This document shows, one piece after another, positions 12,375 through 26,200 of a stretch of DNA of 64,000 bases. Under the pieces are notes generated by a model. It was given only the letters and a program-made list of their open reading frames with translations, did no database searches and was not told the DNA's origin. Each line of letters starts with the position of its first letter. The first letter of the stretch is position 1. A program made the translations under genes and the position numbers. Source of the stretch: Sphagnum magellanicum (taxonomy: Eukaryota > Streptophyta > Sphagnopsida > Sphagnales > Sphagnaceae); contig CM038919.1 in NCBI GenBank assembly GCA_021904315.1, positions 11,098,001 to 11,162,000 of the forward strand. The letters run 5' to 3'.

Positions 12375-12505
12375 ACTAATAGAAAAATTGTCTTTTGCAA
12401 CTTGTCTTATGCAACTACACATGTTGCATGCAACTCCAAAATAGTTGCATGCGAGATTTTTTAGTTGCATAAGACAAGTTGCAAAAGACAATTTTTCTAC
12501 TAGTG
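12375..12505. mobile_element. CACTA-type palindromic MITE, 131 bp, second copy
   Basis: It starts CACTAATAGAAAAATTGTC and ends ...CTACTAGTG, with the same TTTTGCAACTTGTCTTATGC arms as the element 200 bp away. It is flanked by AAA on both sides (12372-12374 and 12506-12508). The central loop differs and appears inverted relative to the first copy, so the two are independent insertions, not one duplication. Confidence 0.88.
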
Positions 12506-14477
12506 AAAGACACTTTTCAAATCAAAAATGATGTGTAAAGGACTCACCTTAAGGTCCCTTATGTTTGTGAACGAAGGAGATTTGAAACCTCTAAGAATAA
12601 ACATTTGAAACTTTTACCCCTTATCTTTTTCATCAATGTCAAGGAAAATTGGATGAAGCTTTCTATTTCTTGCACCATCAAGTCTTGCAAAGGGTGACTA
12701 CGGTTAGGATGGCACACATGGCCAAAGGGATGGGAAAAAAAAAGGTGCACATTGAGGTGGGGACATTGAACCTTGATGTAACAAGGGCAAATTTGGAGGT
12801 GGTGATGGTGTCTTGGGTCTCAAATGCAATTCAATGCCATCTAGTTGTCTAAGTAATTGAATAGTGGTCCTTCGATTTCCACTAAGGCCATAATGAAACT
12901 TTAATTTTCCCAAAGTAGTTAAATTTTCAAAAAAAAGTGTTATGGAATTCATTAGATACATAACCTGAATCAATTTTAAAAACTATTGTTAAAATCGGGG
13001 ACATCAATGAGAATGTAACATGAGGCATGGATGGTGGAGAGGGAGGTGTGCATTGAAAAGGGGACATTGAAGCTGGATGTGGAAAAGGTAAATGATGAGC
13101 TCGTGATGGTGTTTTGCTTATAATTTCATATCCTTTACCATCCTAGTTTCCAAGTAAATGAATGGTCATCCTCCAATCTCCACTAAGGCCATAACAAGAC
13201 CTTGATTTTCACCCATTGGCCAAATCTTTAGAAATATTGTTGTCGAATTCTTCGAATTCATATCTAGCATCAATGATAGGAGTTGGCACAATTTGTTAAA
13301 CATCAACATTAAAATCAATGTGAAGAACATTATTCAATTTTCCCTTACATAGATGTTAAACGTCACATAAGATAAATTCTTTAAATTCATCATTTGGAAC
13401 TCAAGTTCATTGGTTCTTTTTTTTCAGGATCAACAACTCCCACTAGACATGGGACAACTTTCTTGGCTACCAAATTCCCATACTGCATAATTTGACCATG
13501 ACCATCACTTGCATATAAAAAATGCACAAGGTCAAAATGTGGCCACACATGTTACAATAGACATGAAAACCACATGTGAGGTGACTTTCTGTCCCTCTAC
13601 TATCGGTTCTACGAGGTGATTATACTCAGAGGTACATGTGCTATTGGTGAAGGGAAAATGCAAAGTGTATTTCTAAATATTGAATTACATTTGTAGTTGA
13701 AAACAAATAATTTGCCTCCTATGCATCACTTATGATTTGGAATTGATAGATATATTTTCAAAGTTCAAAGTTTCTAAATTTTAGAATTTTATGTTAAACT
13801 ACCACCCACCTAAACCAACTTTTAAGGAGTTGACATAATGCTTAACTTGATAACAAACCTTTAGTCAATCGAAATGTTGTTGCCATCACATACATTAACA
13901 CAATTTAACTTGCATTAATTCATTGAAAATCTAGCTACAAGACGCACTTGTTTACTAAATCTCAAGCCTTACACCTAAATCAATAAAAAGTTGTGCCATA
14001 GAACTCGAGAGGATTTTACAAACACAAAAAGCTCAACTTGATAGAAGACCTCTAGTCATTTAAAACATCGTTGCCCTCACATACACTATTCAAATCTAAC
14101 TTGCATTAGTTCATTGGAAAGTTAAATACTAAATGCACCAATTTTCCAAATCTCAAATTTTACACCTAAATCAAGAAAAAATTATGCTACAAAACCTGAA
14201 AGGTTTTATAAACATTTTTTAAGTTTTCAAGCTCCAAATCTACCCCTATTCATTTCCATTTTTTCGAAAGTACTACCATGATCCAATTTATTCACCTTCT
14301 TTCCACTATTTACTAAGATTCACTACTTTTCTCCTCTCAAGGAAAATTGTAGGAACAAGTTTTCAAAAATTCAAATTGGAAATCATGTCCAAAAAAAGAG
14401 AGACAAATGATCCAAATTCACGCTTTTAAAGAGAAGGATAAGGACAAGTACAAGGAAGGAGGTAAAGGAAGACCCCA
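12506..14477. repeat. AT-rich DNA with two diverged tandem duplications
   Basis: No gene is recognised. About 12700-12960 and 13018-13265 are diverged copies of each other (shared blocks include ACATTGA, GGTGATGGTGT/CGTGATGGTGT and TCCACTAAGGCCATAA). About 13854-14035 and 14036-14220 form a second pair with a period of about 182 bp (shared blocks include TTAGTCA/CTAGTCA, CACATACA and TTACACCTAAATCAA). Both pairs are much older than the 212-bp duplication at 10.7 kb. Confidence 0.65.
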
Positions 14478-14655
14478 ACTTGGTGGCCAATGGAGGGTTC
14501 CAAGCTTGGTGGCCACTAGAAGGTTCCAAACTTGGTAACCCTTGGAATGTTTCGTGCTTGGTGGTCATTGGGGAAACATCTTACTTAGTGGCCAATGGAA
14601 GGTTCTAATGTTTAGTGGCCCTTGGAAGGTTTCAAGCTTTGTGACCTTTAGAAAG
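14478..14655. repeat. 26-27-bp tandem repeats built on CTTGGTGGCCA
   Basis: About seven degenerate copies start near 14478, 14504, 14530, 14556, 14583, 14610 and 14637. Each opens with a variant of CTTGGTGGCCAATGGAAGGT. It is the same core motif as the longer array at 16.0-16.6 kb, with a different period. Confidence 0.8.
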
Positions 14656-16012
14656 AGAAGGAAAAACATCATTTTCACCTCTTTTCACATCCCCTCCCAA
14701 TAAATTTTATTTAAACATTTTTTCATTGATTTTAAGGTTTTACTTTATCATGGTTCTAGACTATTACTTTATGTTTTTCCTTCATTTTCCTTGACCTATA
14801 AATTGTAATCACACATCTCGATGTACCAAGTCTTCCACACACTCATCACCAAATTGATTTTGATTAAATATTTTTTTCCTTTCCTTGAATTCATAACATC
14901 GCACATGACCACGTTTTACAAGCCTCAAATCCACAAGTGAGTGAAAAACTACTCCTCGAGAATTGTCTTCAGATTTAACATTAACTCAACACCTTCATGA
15001 TGAAGATCCCGAACTATAAGAGGTGTGCCTTCATCTCGAAGTTGAACCCCCTCGAGCTTGGTATTATCACATTTTTTCGAACTCTCGTACATTGGTGATT
15101 TTGTTGCAAATTGATTTCATTTTTGGTGATGAAACTGAAATTTTTTACGAAGGTTTTTACGAAATTAAAAACACCTCCATCTTTGCATGGTCTTTAATTC
15201 CCAGTGTTGGACACTGTCATTGATTGCATAGTTCGATTTGTTGACTACCTCTTTATAACAAGGCGGATTACTTAGTTCGCACCATCCGACGCATACTAGA
15301 TTTCCTATAATTATGAGTTATCACCGTGGCATAGTCCAGGACTCAACATGTATTTGCAATTCCTCGTCGAGCTTATCCATAACCTAAATAAAAATTTCAT
15401 TCATCATGAAATCCACATTGCCATTGCCACCCTATCACACTATTTAGTTTAATCATTATGTTATCTCAAGTTAATCTTACACTTATAATGTTTGAAGATT
15501 ATTCTATCTCCATTAAACCCTTCATTGACACCCCATCAACTGTTTCAAGAATCTCAATCATCCTTACTTGCACAACTGTCCACTAAATATTAAAACAAAA
15601 CCAATGTTTTGTCGAACATTACAAATTTTGATTTTGTTTTTAACCCTAACCCTTTAAAGTCTTCTCGTTCCTATTCACGCAATTGAGGTTTTAAAATTAT
15701 AATTATTGACATTTATTGAAGAAAATAATTAACCCTACACTTCATTCATCCAATATCGAATTCTGAAAAAAAAACCCCCCCATGCAAGCATGTCATTCCT
15801 TATTCTAACATGAAATTGTTAAAAACCCCTAATAGTTTTACGACACCCCAATATTCTTGATGCAATTTTTAAAAATTGAGACTACCATGCATGGTTGTGT
15901 TGGTATGGTTCACACCACACAACAACCATCAGATGTGTGAAAACAAACTCGTGTTCCATGAATGACCACATTGTTAACATGGGAAAGGAATTCTAATCAC
16001 TTTTCTATCCTC
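14656..16012. other. intergenic DNA, nothing recognised
   Basis: AT-rich and without a supportable gene, RNA or repeat. The reading frame at 15023-15223 has no domain signature. Confidence 0.4.
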
Positions 16013-16640
16013 AAACCACACCTAATGGCCACTAGGTCAATCTCCATGGCTACAAATCTTATGGCCACCAATTGGAGATAACATTAAATAGAAAACCACC
16101 TATGGCCACCAATTTGAGATAACATCAAATAGAAAACCACCTATGGCCACCAATTGGAAATAACATCAAATAGAAAACCATTAAACCGCTTAGTGGCAAC
16201 CAAGTGAAGATAATTTTTTAACAAAAATGCAATGACCCACCTAATGGCCACCAATTGGAGATAAAATTTTAACATAGAAATAATGAACCATATGGTGGCT
16301 ACTAGGTGGATATAATTTAGAATAGAAAAGCAACGACCCACCTAATGGCCACTAAGTGTTAATAACTTCAAATAAAGATGAAGCATACCACTGTGTGGCC
16401 ACCAAGTGGAGATAAAAAATTTAATAGAAAAGAACAAACCACCTAATGGCCATTAGATGGAGATAAATTTCTTACACAAAAGGAGCAAAATACCTAGTGC
16501 CTACCAAATGGAAATAAATTTATAATAGAGACGAATGAACCACTTGGTGGCCATTGGGTGGAGATATATTAGAAGTAATGACCCACTTGATGGCCACCAA
16601 ATGGAGAAAAATTTCTAACAAAAAATAACAAATGATGTGG
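16013..16640. repeat. about 50-bp tandem array carrying the GTGGCCACCAAGTGG motif
   Basis: About thirteen copies of TGGCCACCAATTGGAGATAA-like sequence occur at intervals of about 40-54 bp (for example near 16060, 16103, 16145, 16240, 16343, 16394, 16443 and 16590). Each is followed by an A-rich segment such as AATAGAAAA. The core GTGGCCAC is palindromic. The array stops at the left LTR of the gypsy element at 16641. Confidence 0.88.
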
Positions 16641-17048
16641 TGATTAAGGGAGTAATTACTCATATATTTCTATTTACCTAGTTACTATTTTAAAAATTAC
16701 TTGCTAGATTACATAGTTTTTGTCACCATTTGAATTTGAATAGATCATAGGACTGTTTTTTTTAAATAGTTATATTTTGGAAGAAGGAGAATGAGGCAGG
16801 GAGATTCATTGTAGAACATTGAGTTTTGTGGGAGTGTGAAACAAGAGCATTTTGTTTCCTAGAAAAAGCTCAATTCCATAACCAATTTTGTTGTTTTGAT
16901 GTTTTTCTCATATTTTCATGATTGGATTTTAAGTTTGAAACTAGATATGAGTAGACCTAAATGAGTAGATTTTATTAGTACTAGTTTTATGATATGTTTT
17001 AGTCCAAATTTATATCAAAATATAGGATTAAAAATTATGTATTTACCA
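16641..17048 (+). repeat. 5' LTR of the gypsy fossil
   Basis: 408 bp, beginning TGATTAAGGGAGTAATTACT and ending TATTTACCA. It matches 28015-28439 along its length, with one roughly 15-bp length difference near the start. Confidence 0.88.
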
Positions 17049-17559
17049 TTTAGTGACCATCCTAGGGCCTGAATTTATATTGAAATTCAAAATGTTCCTT
17101 ATGTCTTATTGGTAAAAAATTTGTTCTAAAATTTGATAATGAACTTTAGTTTCATTTTTTGCATTTAAAAAAAAATCTTGATCATAAATTTTTGTTCAAG
17201 AAACAAATCTAAGTAGCTAATTGTGAGGATTTCACTATAATGCAAAAGTTTGTTTAAATTTGAATTAGAATGTGTAGAAAAACTAAAAGTTTGAAAAGAT
17301 AATTAAATCAAGTTATAGTACATGAACAAATGGAAAATGGCACTGCCATTAATTATAATTTGAGTGGAGATTAGATAGATCAACATTTTATAACATCTAT
17401 AAAAGTTTTCAATTCAAATAGAGACATCCGTGGATAGAAGAAAGACTTGCAGGCCAAAAAATGCTTCAAGATTCACTGATAATTCCTTGTGAAATGCAAA
17501 CTGGTGAAGCACATAGGTGCACTAATAGTTAGCAATGAATTCTAAAGGAGAAGAACATC

Positions 17560-19400
17560 AAATTGAAAATGCATACTCACAAGATGAGTTTAAACAAAGG
17601 AATCAAGAATTTGAACTTTGACAAAAAGTCGTGTTGGAACCCATAGGTGTAATGCAACAACAAAACTTTGAAGTTTTGATTTATGAAGAAAAATATAGAC
17701 TCAACAAGTCAAAAAGGGAAGAAGTAATACCAAGGTACATATTAGTTTCACCTCCTTATTATTGGGAGGACTATGAAGATGAAAAGTTTCAACAAAAAAC
17801 TCACAATTTTGAACTTCCTTTTCATTATGTGGTTGAACAAGAAGCCACAATTCAAGGTATTAAAATGTCTAGAGGAGTTGAACCGATACTTATAACATGG
17901 CAAGAAATCGTAATCTTACTAAGAACAAATTTAATGGTAACAAAAGGTGTACCTATGGTTGTTAGAGTAAGGTAATAGTGAACCCATACTTAATCAGCAG
18001 AATGGAAACATTATTAAAGGAGTCCCAAGGGATTAGAGCAGAAAAATTCATAGTGTGAACAAAATTCCAAGACCTAACCCTCCACGATGCACATACTATT
18101 TATTAGATTAGACATTAGATCAATGAATGTCCATTTATTAAAGATAATGTGAGGCAAAGATTTGTTGAACATTTCCAAAACTTGAATCCAAAATCCGCAA
18201 GAATAGAGAACCATGGACATGTTGAACCAAAATATTTGTACCATGAGAAGGTCAAAATTCCAGATAGACTTAAAGAACAAATCTAAATAAATAACATAGT
18301 GGAAATGAAAGCTTAGATGTGGTAGATGTAGTACCAATTTATGTAATTCATGTATCAAATTTGTTACATCACAAAAATGTTGGAGTTACTTATCTAGGAA
18401 CTTCCAATTTCAAAATGGAACTAGTAAGATTTATACATTATATTTTGTGGCAATGCTTGAATCTATGGTTACAATTACTGAGTTCCATTTGTAAAAACAC
18501 CAACCCATATTGTTATTGGTATGAGGTTTAAACCTCAAACTCCAAAGGAAATAAAACATGTCAATGTGCACACAAAAATACCTGGAAAGGTGGACAAGAT
18601 TTTGTTGGATAGCCATTAGATCCAAAAGGAGGAAGCTTAGACCCATCAAGAACACAATGACCTCCATGACCTCCATGCCCTTCAAAATATTTTGGATTAC
18701 TAATGATGAATCCAGGTAGACCACCATTACCACCAAACAGGCCTTATCATCGACCATTTAACTATCATGAATATGTGAAAGATTCTAACTCAAATGCTTA
18801 TGTTAGAGTATTTAAGGTAGCCATTAAAGCAAATGGTGAAACAAAAGATGTACAAATTGTTAATTTGTTTAGTTTTACCCTTAGAGATATTGTGTCCAAC
18901 TAATGTATTATACAAATTATCACAAAACAAATCATAATGTTGAAACATGTAGAATAAAAAAAAAGGAACACCATGTTCTTGCAGTCTCTAAGGTTACTCC
19001 TCGACAAATTAAAGTACAAAGGCCTGTGAGGTATTCTTGTCATATTTTTGGTGACATTAAACATAAGATCATAGATTGTCTTAAGTACAGTGATATGCAA
19101 AATATTTTTAAGAACAAAAGAGTGAAGCAAATAGAGAAAAAAGTTATTGTAGAACCCAAGGTTTCAAATCCTTCAGTCCATATAGTACATGGCCATCACC
19201 AGGAGCAAGATTATTGAAGAACAAATGTTCAAGGATAGAGAACCAATCCAGAAGAAGTTTGCTACTAATTGGGAAGATGAGCATAGACTACAACAATCTT
19301 TTATCAAGACAATACAAGAGATGCAAATAGAAACCACCATAAAGTTTGAATCCAAAGAAGAAAGCATAGTGGAATACAAGTTGGGTAAGATGACCATAGA
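17560..19400 (+). pseudogene. gag region of the gypsy fossil
   Basis: Long, partly open plus-strand segments hold charged gag-like sequence. At about 18900-19110 are two CCHC-type zinc-knuckle relics (around NHNVETC and CHIFGDIKHKIIDC), which mark the nucleocapsid end of gag. The region is broken. The identification rests on the knuckles and on its place before the polymerase. Confidence 0.7.
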
Positions 19401-19679
19401 CTAAACTATCCATAGAACCAATTGTACCACAAAATTTGTCTGTTATTCCTAAGAATAGAGTTATGTCTATGGAATAGATATTCCAAGATATTAGTAAACA
19501 AATGATGGAAACTACTTAACCTTGAAGTTAAATCATTTATTGAAGATTACACCATATTTAAAAATATATATGTGGTAGAAATTAAAGCCAAAAAAACCTA
19601 ACATAGCTATTAAAGTGATATTAAAGCCTAATATAGCACAGTTTGAAATTAACATTGTAACTATAGAGGTAGATAACCA

Positions 19680-21960
19680 AATGGTAGTTATTCAAATGCA
19701 AGTTGGGAAGAACACTGTTGAAGATGTTTTGTTAGATGGAAGGGCAAAGGTCATATCATAACAGAGGACCTTAGAAAAAAAATTAAGTTTATCCAAACCA
19801 AGACCAACTCTATACCACCTCAGAATGGCAAATTAGAATATGATTAGACCTTTAGGAATCATCAAAAATTTGAAGATTCACATACATGGTATACCATATG
19901 AACCACATTTATTGTTTTGAAAAACAATGTGGTAGATTCTAGCTATTTTATGTTACTAGGAAAACCTTGGCTCAAAGATGCAAAGGTTACACATGACTAG
20001 GGGAACAATGTGATTATTGTTCAAGGCAATGGAATAATTAAAAAAATATCAGTTAATAAGAAACTAGGAGCAATAACTAGAAGACCCCAAGTACTTATTT
20101 GTTATGACTTGCTAGAAAGGCTAATAGATGAAGAAGAAGATATGATCTTTGAAACAAAACCAAAGCTATTTTTAACTGGCACAATCACTATTTCAGATGA
20201 AACAATTTCATTGTTGAGTATTGGAGTGTTAGAAATCAAAATCAGTGAAAAATTTGAACCAAAACAAGGGACATAAAATCAAGGAGCAATAGAAGTGGCG
20301 CCTTCAACAACAAAAACAACAAAATTTAATGTCAGACCAGAAATATCACTTGAAAATAGGGTTTTACCAAAAACTTATAATCATCATAGCTAAGCTAATA
20401 TTGAAATGGATGAGACATTAGCTAAAATTCAGGTATAAATTTTTTAGATAACAAGTTGGGATTTGATTGAAGAACAACATCTTGTTAAGTTGAATCTTGG
20501 CACAAAGGCAAATCCACATTGCATCAAAGTTCATGCATAGTGTAAACAAAGGAGAAAATTGAGGAGTTTAAAAATTTACTAAAGGAATTCAAAGATGTGT
20601 TTGCTTGGACTTATAAGGATTTGCAAGGCATACCTTCAAAGTTGGCTCAATAAATAATTGAGTTAGATGCTTCAATCCTACCAACACATCAAGTAAAGTA
20701 TAAATTGAACCTTAACTATGTTATAACTGTCAAACATGATATTGACAAATTATTAGCAGCAAGATTCATTCAACTAGTAGAAGAGGTTACATGGTTATCA
20801 CCTATAATGGTAGTATTTAAGAAGAATGGAAAATTGAAAATATGTGCAGATTTTAGGAAGTTGAATAAGGCAACCAAAAAATATCCTTATCTTTTACCAT
20901 TTTCTGATGAAAAGTTGAACACTATAGTAGGGTATGAAGCCTATTCATTCTTAGATGGATATTCAAGATACCATCAAATTTTTATAGCCCTTAAAGATAG
21001 ATACAAAATAACCTTTGTAATAGACTAGGGAGCTTTTGTTTGGATGGTGGTGCCATTTGGTGTCGAAAATGGGCCACCAACATTCCAAAGAGCAGTCAGC
21101 AAAACTTTCAAATAATACTTGGACCAATTCGTGAAGATATTTATAGATGACTTTATGGTTTATAGTGATACAGAGAGACATCTAATGAAATTCAAACTTT
21201 TTTTTTTAAATGCAAAGAATACATAATCAATCTTAACCCAAAAAAATGTGGCTTTATGGTATTTTTAGACTAATTTTAGGGTTCATAGTTTTCAAGGAAG
21301 GAAAAATACCAAACCCCAAGAACGTTCAGGTAATAATGAATATGCCAGTAACTATAAACCCATAACAAATTTAGGTCTTTAATGGTATGGCTCAATTTTA
21401 TAGATGTTTCATCAAGAACTTTGCATTTATCATGACACTAATCACAAAGTTGATGAGGAAAATAAAACCCTTTATTTGGACCACAAAGTGTTAAGAAGCT
21501 TGGGATCAAATCAAGCAGAAATACATGGAAGCACTTATTATAATACCTCCAAATTGGCAGTTAGGGTTCCATGTGCACACAAATGCATCATTATTGGCAA
21601 TAAGTGCAATGTTGACATAGAACCCCATTGGTAAATATGACCAGCCTATAGTATATGCCTTTAGATTACTAAATAAAGCAGAGTAGAATTGTACTACTAC
21701 AAATAGAAAAGCCTTAACAATGGTTTATGCTTTGCATAAGTTTAGACATTTTTTGTTGGGAAACAAATTTGTTTTTTGTGTAGACCACATGGATGTGGTA
21801 TACTTGGTCGACAAAACACAAGTGTCTAGAAGGATAGCCAAATGGTTGTTATTTTTGGAGTATGAATTCATAGTAGTCTATAAACATGGTGGAACACATG
21901 TGGTAGCTGATGTTTTATCCAAATTGCCATATAATTCAGAACCATTGGGAGTCACAAATC
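19680..21960 (+). pseudogene. protease, reverse transcriptase and RNase H region of the gypsy fossil
   Basis: A short protease-like segment lies near 19700-19760. Reverse transcriptase follows at about 20700-21300, with recognisable blocks such as FRKLNKATKKYPY, SFLDGYSRYHQI and VVPFGVENGPPTFQRA. RNase H is at about 21700-21950 (ALHKFRHFLLGNKF and GGTHVVADVLSKLP). Together they show Ty3/gypsy ancestry without doubt. The region carries many breaks. Confidence 0.92.
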
Positions 21961-22079
21961 AGATAGTAGATGCATCATTATTCCTTATAGAACCTATATG
22001 GATGCAGGAAATGGAGAACTACTTAAAGACATGTTAGATGCCAGAAACTTTAAACTTAGCTCAAAAACAAAAGTTAGCT

Positions 22080-23260
22080 AGAAACGTATAACCTTTTATT
22101 TCGAAAGAAGGTATAATGTATAGAGTGGGATAAGACAACAAAATGCGCAAATGTTTGACCACCTCAAAAGCACAAATTGTTCTTAAGGAGCTACATGAAG
22201 GAATGGAAGGAGGACATTTTGCTGCAAATATTATTGCAAAGAAAATTTTGGATGTAAGTTATTAATGGCCAACTCTATTCAAAGATACTCATGAATTTTG
22301 CAAAAGCTATGACAATTATCAAAGAATGGGAGGACTAAAAACAAAAAGTTTGGTCAAATTTGTAACAACACTTCCAAAAAAAACCTTTATGAAATGGGGT
22401 CTACATTTTATAAGTCTAATTAAATTAGTAGGGAGACTAACATGAAACAAATACATTCCAATAGCTACAAAGTATGCAACCAAGTGGGTAGAAGTAAAGG
22501 CATTTAGAACCAATATTGTAGTAATTATAGTCACATTTTTTTTATGAATATATTTTGACCAGATTCGGATGTCCTTTGACCATAGTTACAGATCAAGGAG
22601 TACATTTCATCAATGATATAATTAAATATCTTATAGAATAGTTTTTGTTAAAGCATGTTAGTTCTACTACTTATTACCCATAGGGAAATGGACAAGTAGA
22701 ATCTACTAACAAAGTTATTAGTAGATTATTGACCAAGTTAATTAATGAGAAAATCACAGACTGGGATGAACATCTATCCACGATTTTGTTTTCATATAGG
22801 ATTGTTTATAAAGTGGCAACATGACATACACCTTATTAGTTAGTCTATGGTTTACATCCTTTAATGTTAATAGAATATGTTTTATCGACTATTAATGGGG
22901 ACCATAGAAATGCAGAACCAACCAGAGTACTAACTACTAGAATTACAAAGTTAGAGAAGTTACAACAGAACAAATTGGAAGCTTAGAACAATGTTGGAAA
23001 AAAATAGTTGAATAGATTTTTGTGGAATTAGCACAAACACATAGAAAAGAAATTTCAATTTGGAGATTATGTTTTCTGGTTTCCTAAGGGAGAAAAAACA
23101 CATCTGGGCAAATTCAAGAGAAGATGGTTTGGTCCATTTAGAGTACAGTATGGCTTACGTAAAAACACAATTTTTCTTGTTTCTATTAACAATTTTGAAC
23201 CAAACCCAATTTTGATGAATGTTAATAAATTGAAACCATACAAATATGCAAATCATACAT
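22080..23260 (+). pseudogene. integrase region of the gypsy fossil
   Basis: The zinc-binding part is at about 22190-22330 (LKELHEGMEGGHFAA ... CKSYDNYQRMGG). The catalytic core follows at about 22380-22830 ([34 protein letters not shown] then GNGQVESTNKVISRLL). A C-terminal segment at about 23050-23250 has GKFKRRWFGPFRVQYG and VNKLKPYKYA. No chromodomain is seen after it, which argues against a chromovirus. The region is broken. Confidence 0.9.
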
Positions 23261-23299
23261 TGAAGGCGAATCAAAGTTCAGACAATAAAAAACCTTAAA

Positions 23300-26200
23300 G
23301 TCTATAGATTCTAACCATAGAAAAGATAAATTTGATGAGGATTCAAAAGATGAAAGAACATTAGGGATCATAGATATTGATTAGATAGTAACATCAAAAG
23401 AAACTTTAATATATCTGATGAATTAGTAGGTTATGAAAATATTCACAAACCATGATTACATAATTTCATAATCACTGCATTATAGGTCAAATGAGTCTAT
23501 CACATCAGACTGAAACTCTATTGATTTGATGACTCAACATACGACAAAAGAATTTTGTAGTGTAGACAACACTAGGTCATCAAATTTAGAATTATCATCA
23601 AAACAACCCAATGTCATGTCTATAAAATTGTTAGGTCAATAAGCATTTACTATAGCCCATATTGTTATTAATATGAACGTAGATAGAAAACAACAGGTGA
23701 CAAAAAAACAAAAAAATGGACAAATCATTAAGACATTAACCTTAAAGCAAAAAGTGAAATGTTACTTCACGAAACAAGATGATTGTGTTTCAAAGGAGGG
23801 CAAACAACAGAGTGCCTCTTCCTTTTCATTTTCAGCAAACAAGTTTCTATCATTTTTTGTCTCTAGACTAAGTGTAGAAGAAAGTTTTGTTGAGAAAGGT
23901 TTTAAAGCATTTAGAAAAAAAATAGAGATTACAAAGAAATTTTGAAGAGATAAAATTTTAGAACGCCTATAAAACAAGTAGGCACAAATGAACAAGTCAA
24001 TCCAATTTTCATTTCTAACTTTAAAGAGGAAAAGTAGAAGGATCATTTACAACAACATCAAGAAACGCCATCACAACAAGAAAAGTCTACCCAAGAGAAG
24101 ATTCTAGAAAAGATTACATTCCAAACAAGAAAAGAAATTAATAAGTAATGGCTACAAATTTGTGAAAGAAGAATGTGCAAGTTCCCCAGGATGATGAGGT
24201 TAAGTACATTTTATTCCTACAAAGGAGAGTTATAATAACAATTTGAGGAATATTTTTCTTTAGACAAGCTTTGGAGAGGAGGAGAGAACATGGGCGAAGA
24301 AAGCTAGTTTGGTAGGTTTGTTTGAGGTTGAATGGAAGATTCCATGTCACAACATTCTAGTTGAATTTTTGAACAATTGGAAATTGGATTATAAATATAA
24401 CAAAATCAAAGTCATGATGGGAGAAAAACAAAAAATTATAGATAAACATTTGTTGGCAAAGGTTTTTTGTCGCAACCCTACTTGGGAGAGTGTGACGATG
24501 AGACTCACACTCCCGAAATGGGGGCTTGGGAGTCCTCCGGGACTCCCAAAATTTCAAAGTTCGATTATAGGGGTCAAAACACCTTGCATTGGGGTGTTCT
24601 TTATATCATTGTAAAGCTATTGAAATGTAGATGTCGAAAATGGCCTTGCATGGGCCATTTGGACATCTATAAAACAAGTTATGGCAAAAAGAAGGGTCGA
24701 GAATCAAACTGGCAATTTGACTCCCGACCACTAAAAGTCGGGAATCGACCCAACCCCGGTGCATGTGGGTGAAGTGCGACACATCGTTGGAAACATCTCA
24801 GGGAGAGCTACAACTTTGCTTTAGATTTCATCCCAATCAGAGGTCTGAGCAAAAACTTATGATCGCTCAAAATCCTAGGAATCCAAATTGAGATAGGTTC
24901 GGGACTCCTCCTTGGGAGTCTCAGGACAAAAAAACCATTCGGATGTGGGTGCCGCGGAAAGGCACAAAGTATACTATATGGGGGAAGGTGGTGGCTTCCC
25001 CGAGTCCGGGCCGTGGTGAGTCAAGTGAATCCAAAGTTGCCCATGGCTTGTCCTAGCACCAAGGGTGCTCCAGAATGTGAATCTAACCAACTTGTTGGTT
25101 GGTTTTGATGCAGGTTCAAGTAAGTGAATAACTTGTCACTCTTCCTAGTCCCATCTCGGAGCTTCAACATGCCGCTTTACCCCTTTTAGTGCTAAGAGCT
25201 GGGAGCATGCCCTAAGTCCCCCATAATTCCGCAACTTGAATAACTTAGCCCCAACTTAGGGGCTAACTAGGGACTTGGGAGCGCGTCATTTTTAAAATCT
25301 ATCCTATAGGAGAACAAAGGCAAACCGGACAAAAATGTCAAATGCCAAAGTAACACTGGTAGAAATAGCTGATAGAATCCCAAATATTTATAACATTAAT
25401 GAAAGGTGGGTTGTAAAGAAAATGAAGTCAGAGTATGTTAATAGAATTGTTGCAATTTTGCCCATTATCTATCAAAAAGATAAGTTGTAATATTTTAACA
25501 ATAAATCTACCATGATGATCTCCAAAGCAGATCATGGAAAATCTATCAATTGGGCTACAATTATGTATTCTCAATTGGTTAAAAGTTGTTTAAATGGGAA
25601 AAGTGTTAGAAAAACATGATTGAGGGAATAACTAAGAGAGAGCCAAAAAAGGATGTATGCCATTTTGCTATTGTCCTAGAAGTTTTATTTTAAAAGTGGT
25701 TTCCATTAGAAGAAACAAAGCCATAGGAGAAGAACAAGCAAATAGAGCAATAGTGGGAGGACAAGAAAAGAAAGGATACTCTGAGGGAGAGGTTTATGAA
25801 AACGAGAAACCTTTGAACCCTACATATATTTTTCTTAAAAAGGATAAATAATCAGAAACCAAGACAACTAGAAGAGTAGTTCTGATGTCCTAGTTTGATG
25901 ATGATGAAGAGAGGGAGATTCTATTCAAGAGACAAAGAAAACAAGGGGATACTCCAATGATGGGCAGTATTAATCCTGAACAAGCAACATAATTATTGAA
26001 GAAACAACAACATTAGAGAAAAAAGGAGAAATCAATATTTCTTAAGTCTAATCCAAGACCATAGATCTCTCCTAAGTAAAAGCAAAGCTTAAATGGGTAG
26101 AAGCACCAGAGGTGGCCCAAGAAAGAACCAAAATATCAAGCTCAGCAAGCAGTAGAGGAATAGATACAGGACCTGGACTTGGATCCATTAGAAGTACAAC

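Noticed and set aside
16141-16341. Minus-strand frame with repeated LVAT peptide
   Set aside because: It is a by-product of the GTGGCCAC tandem array, not a protein.
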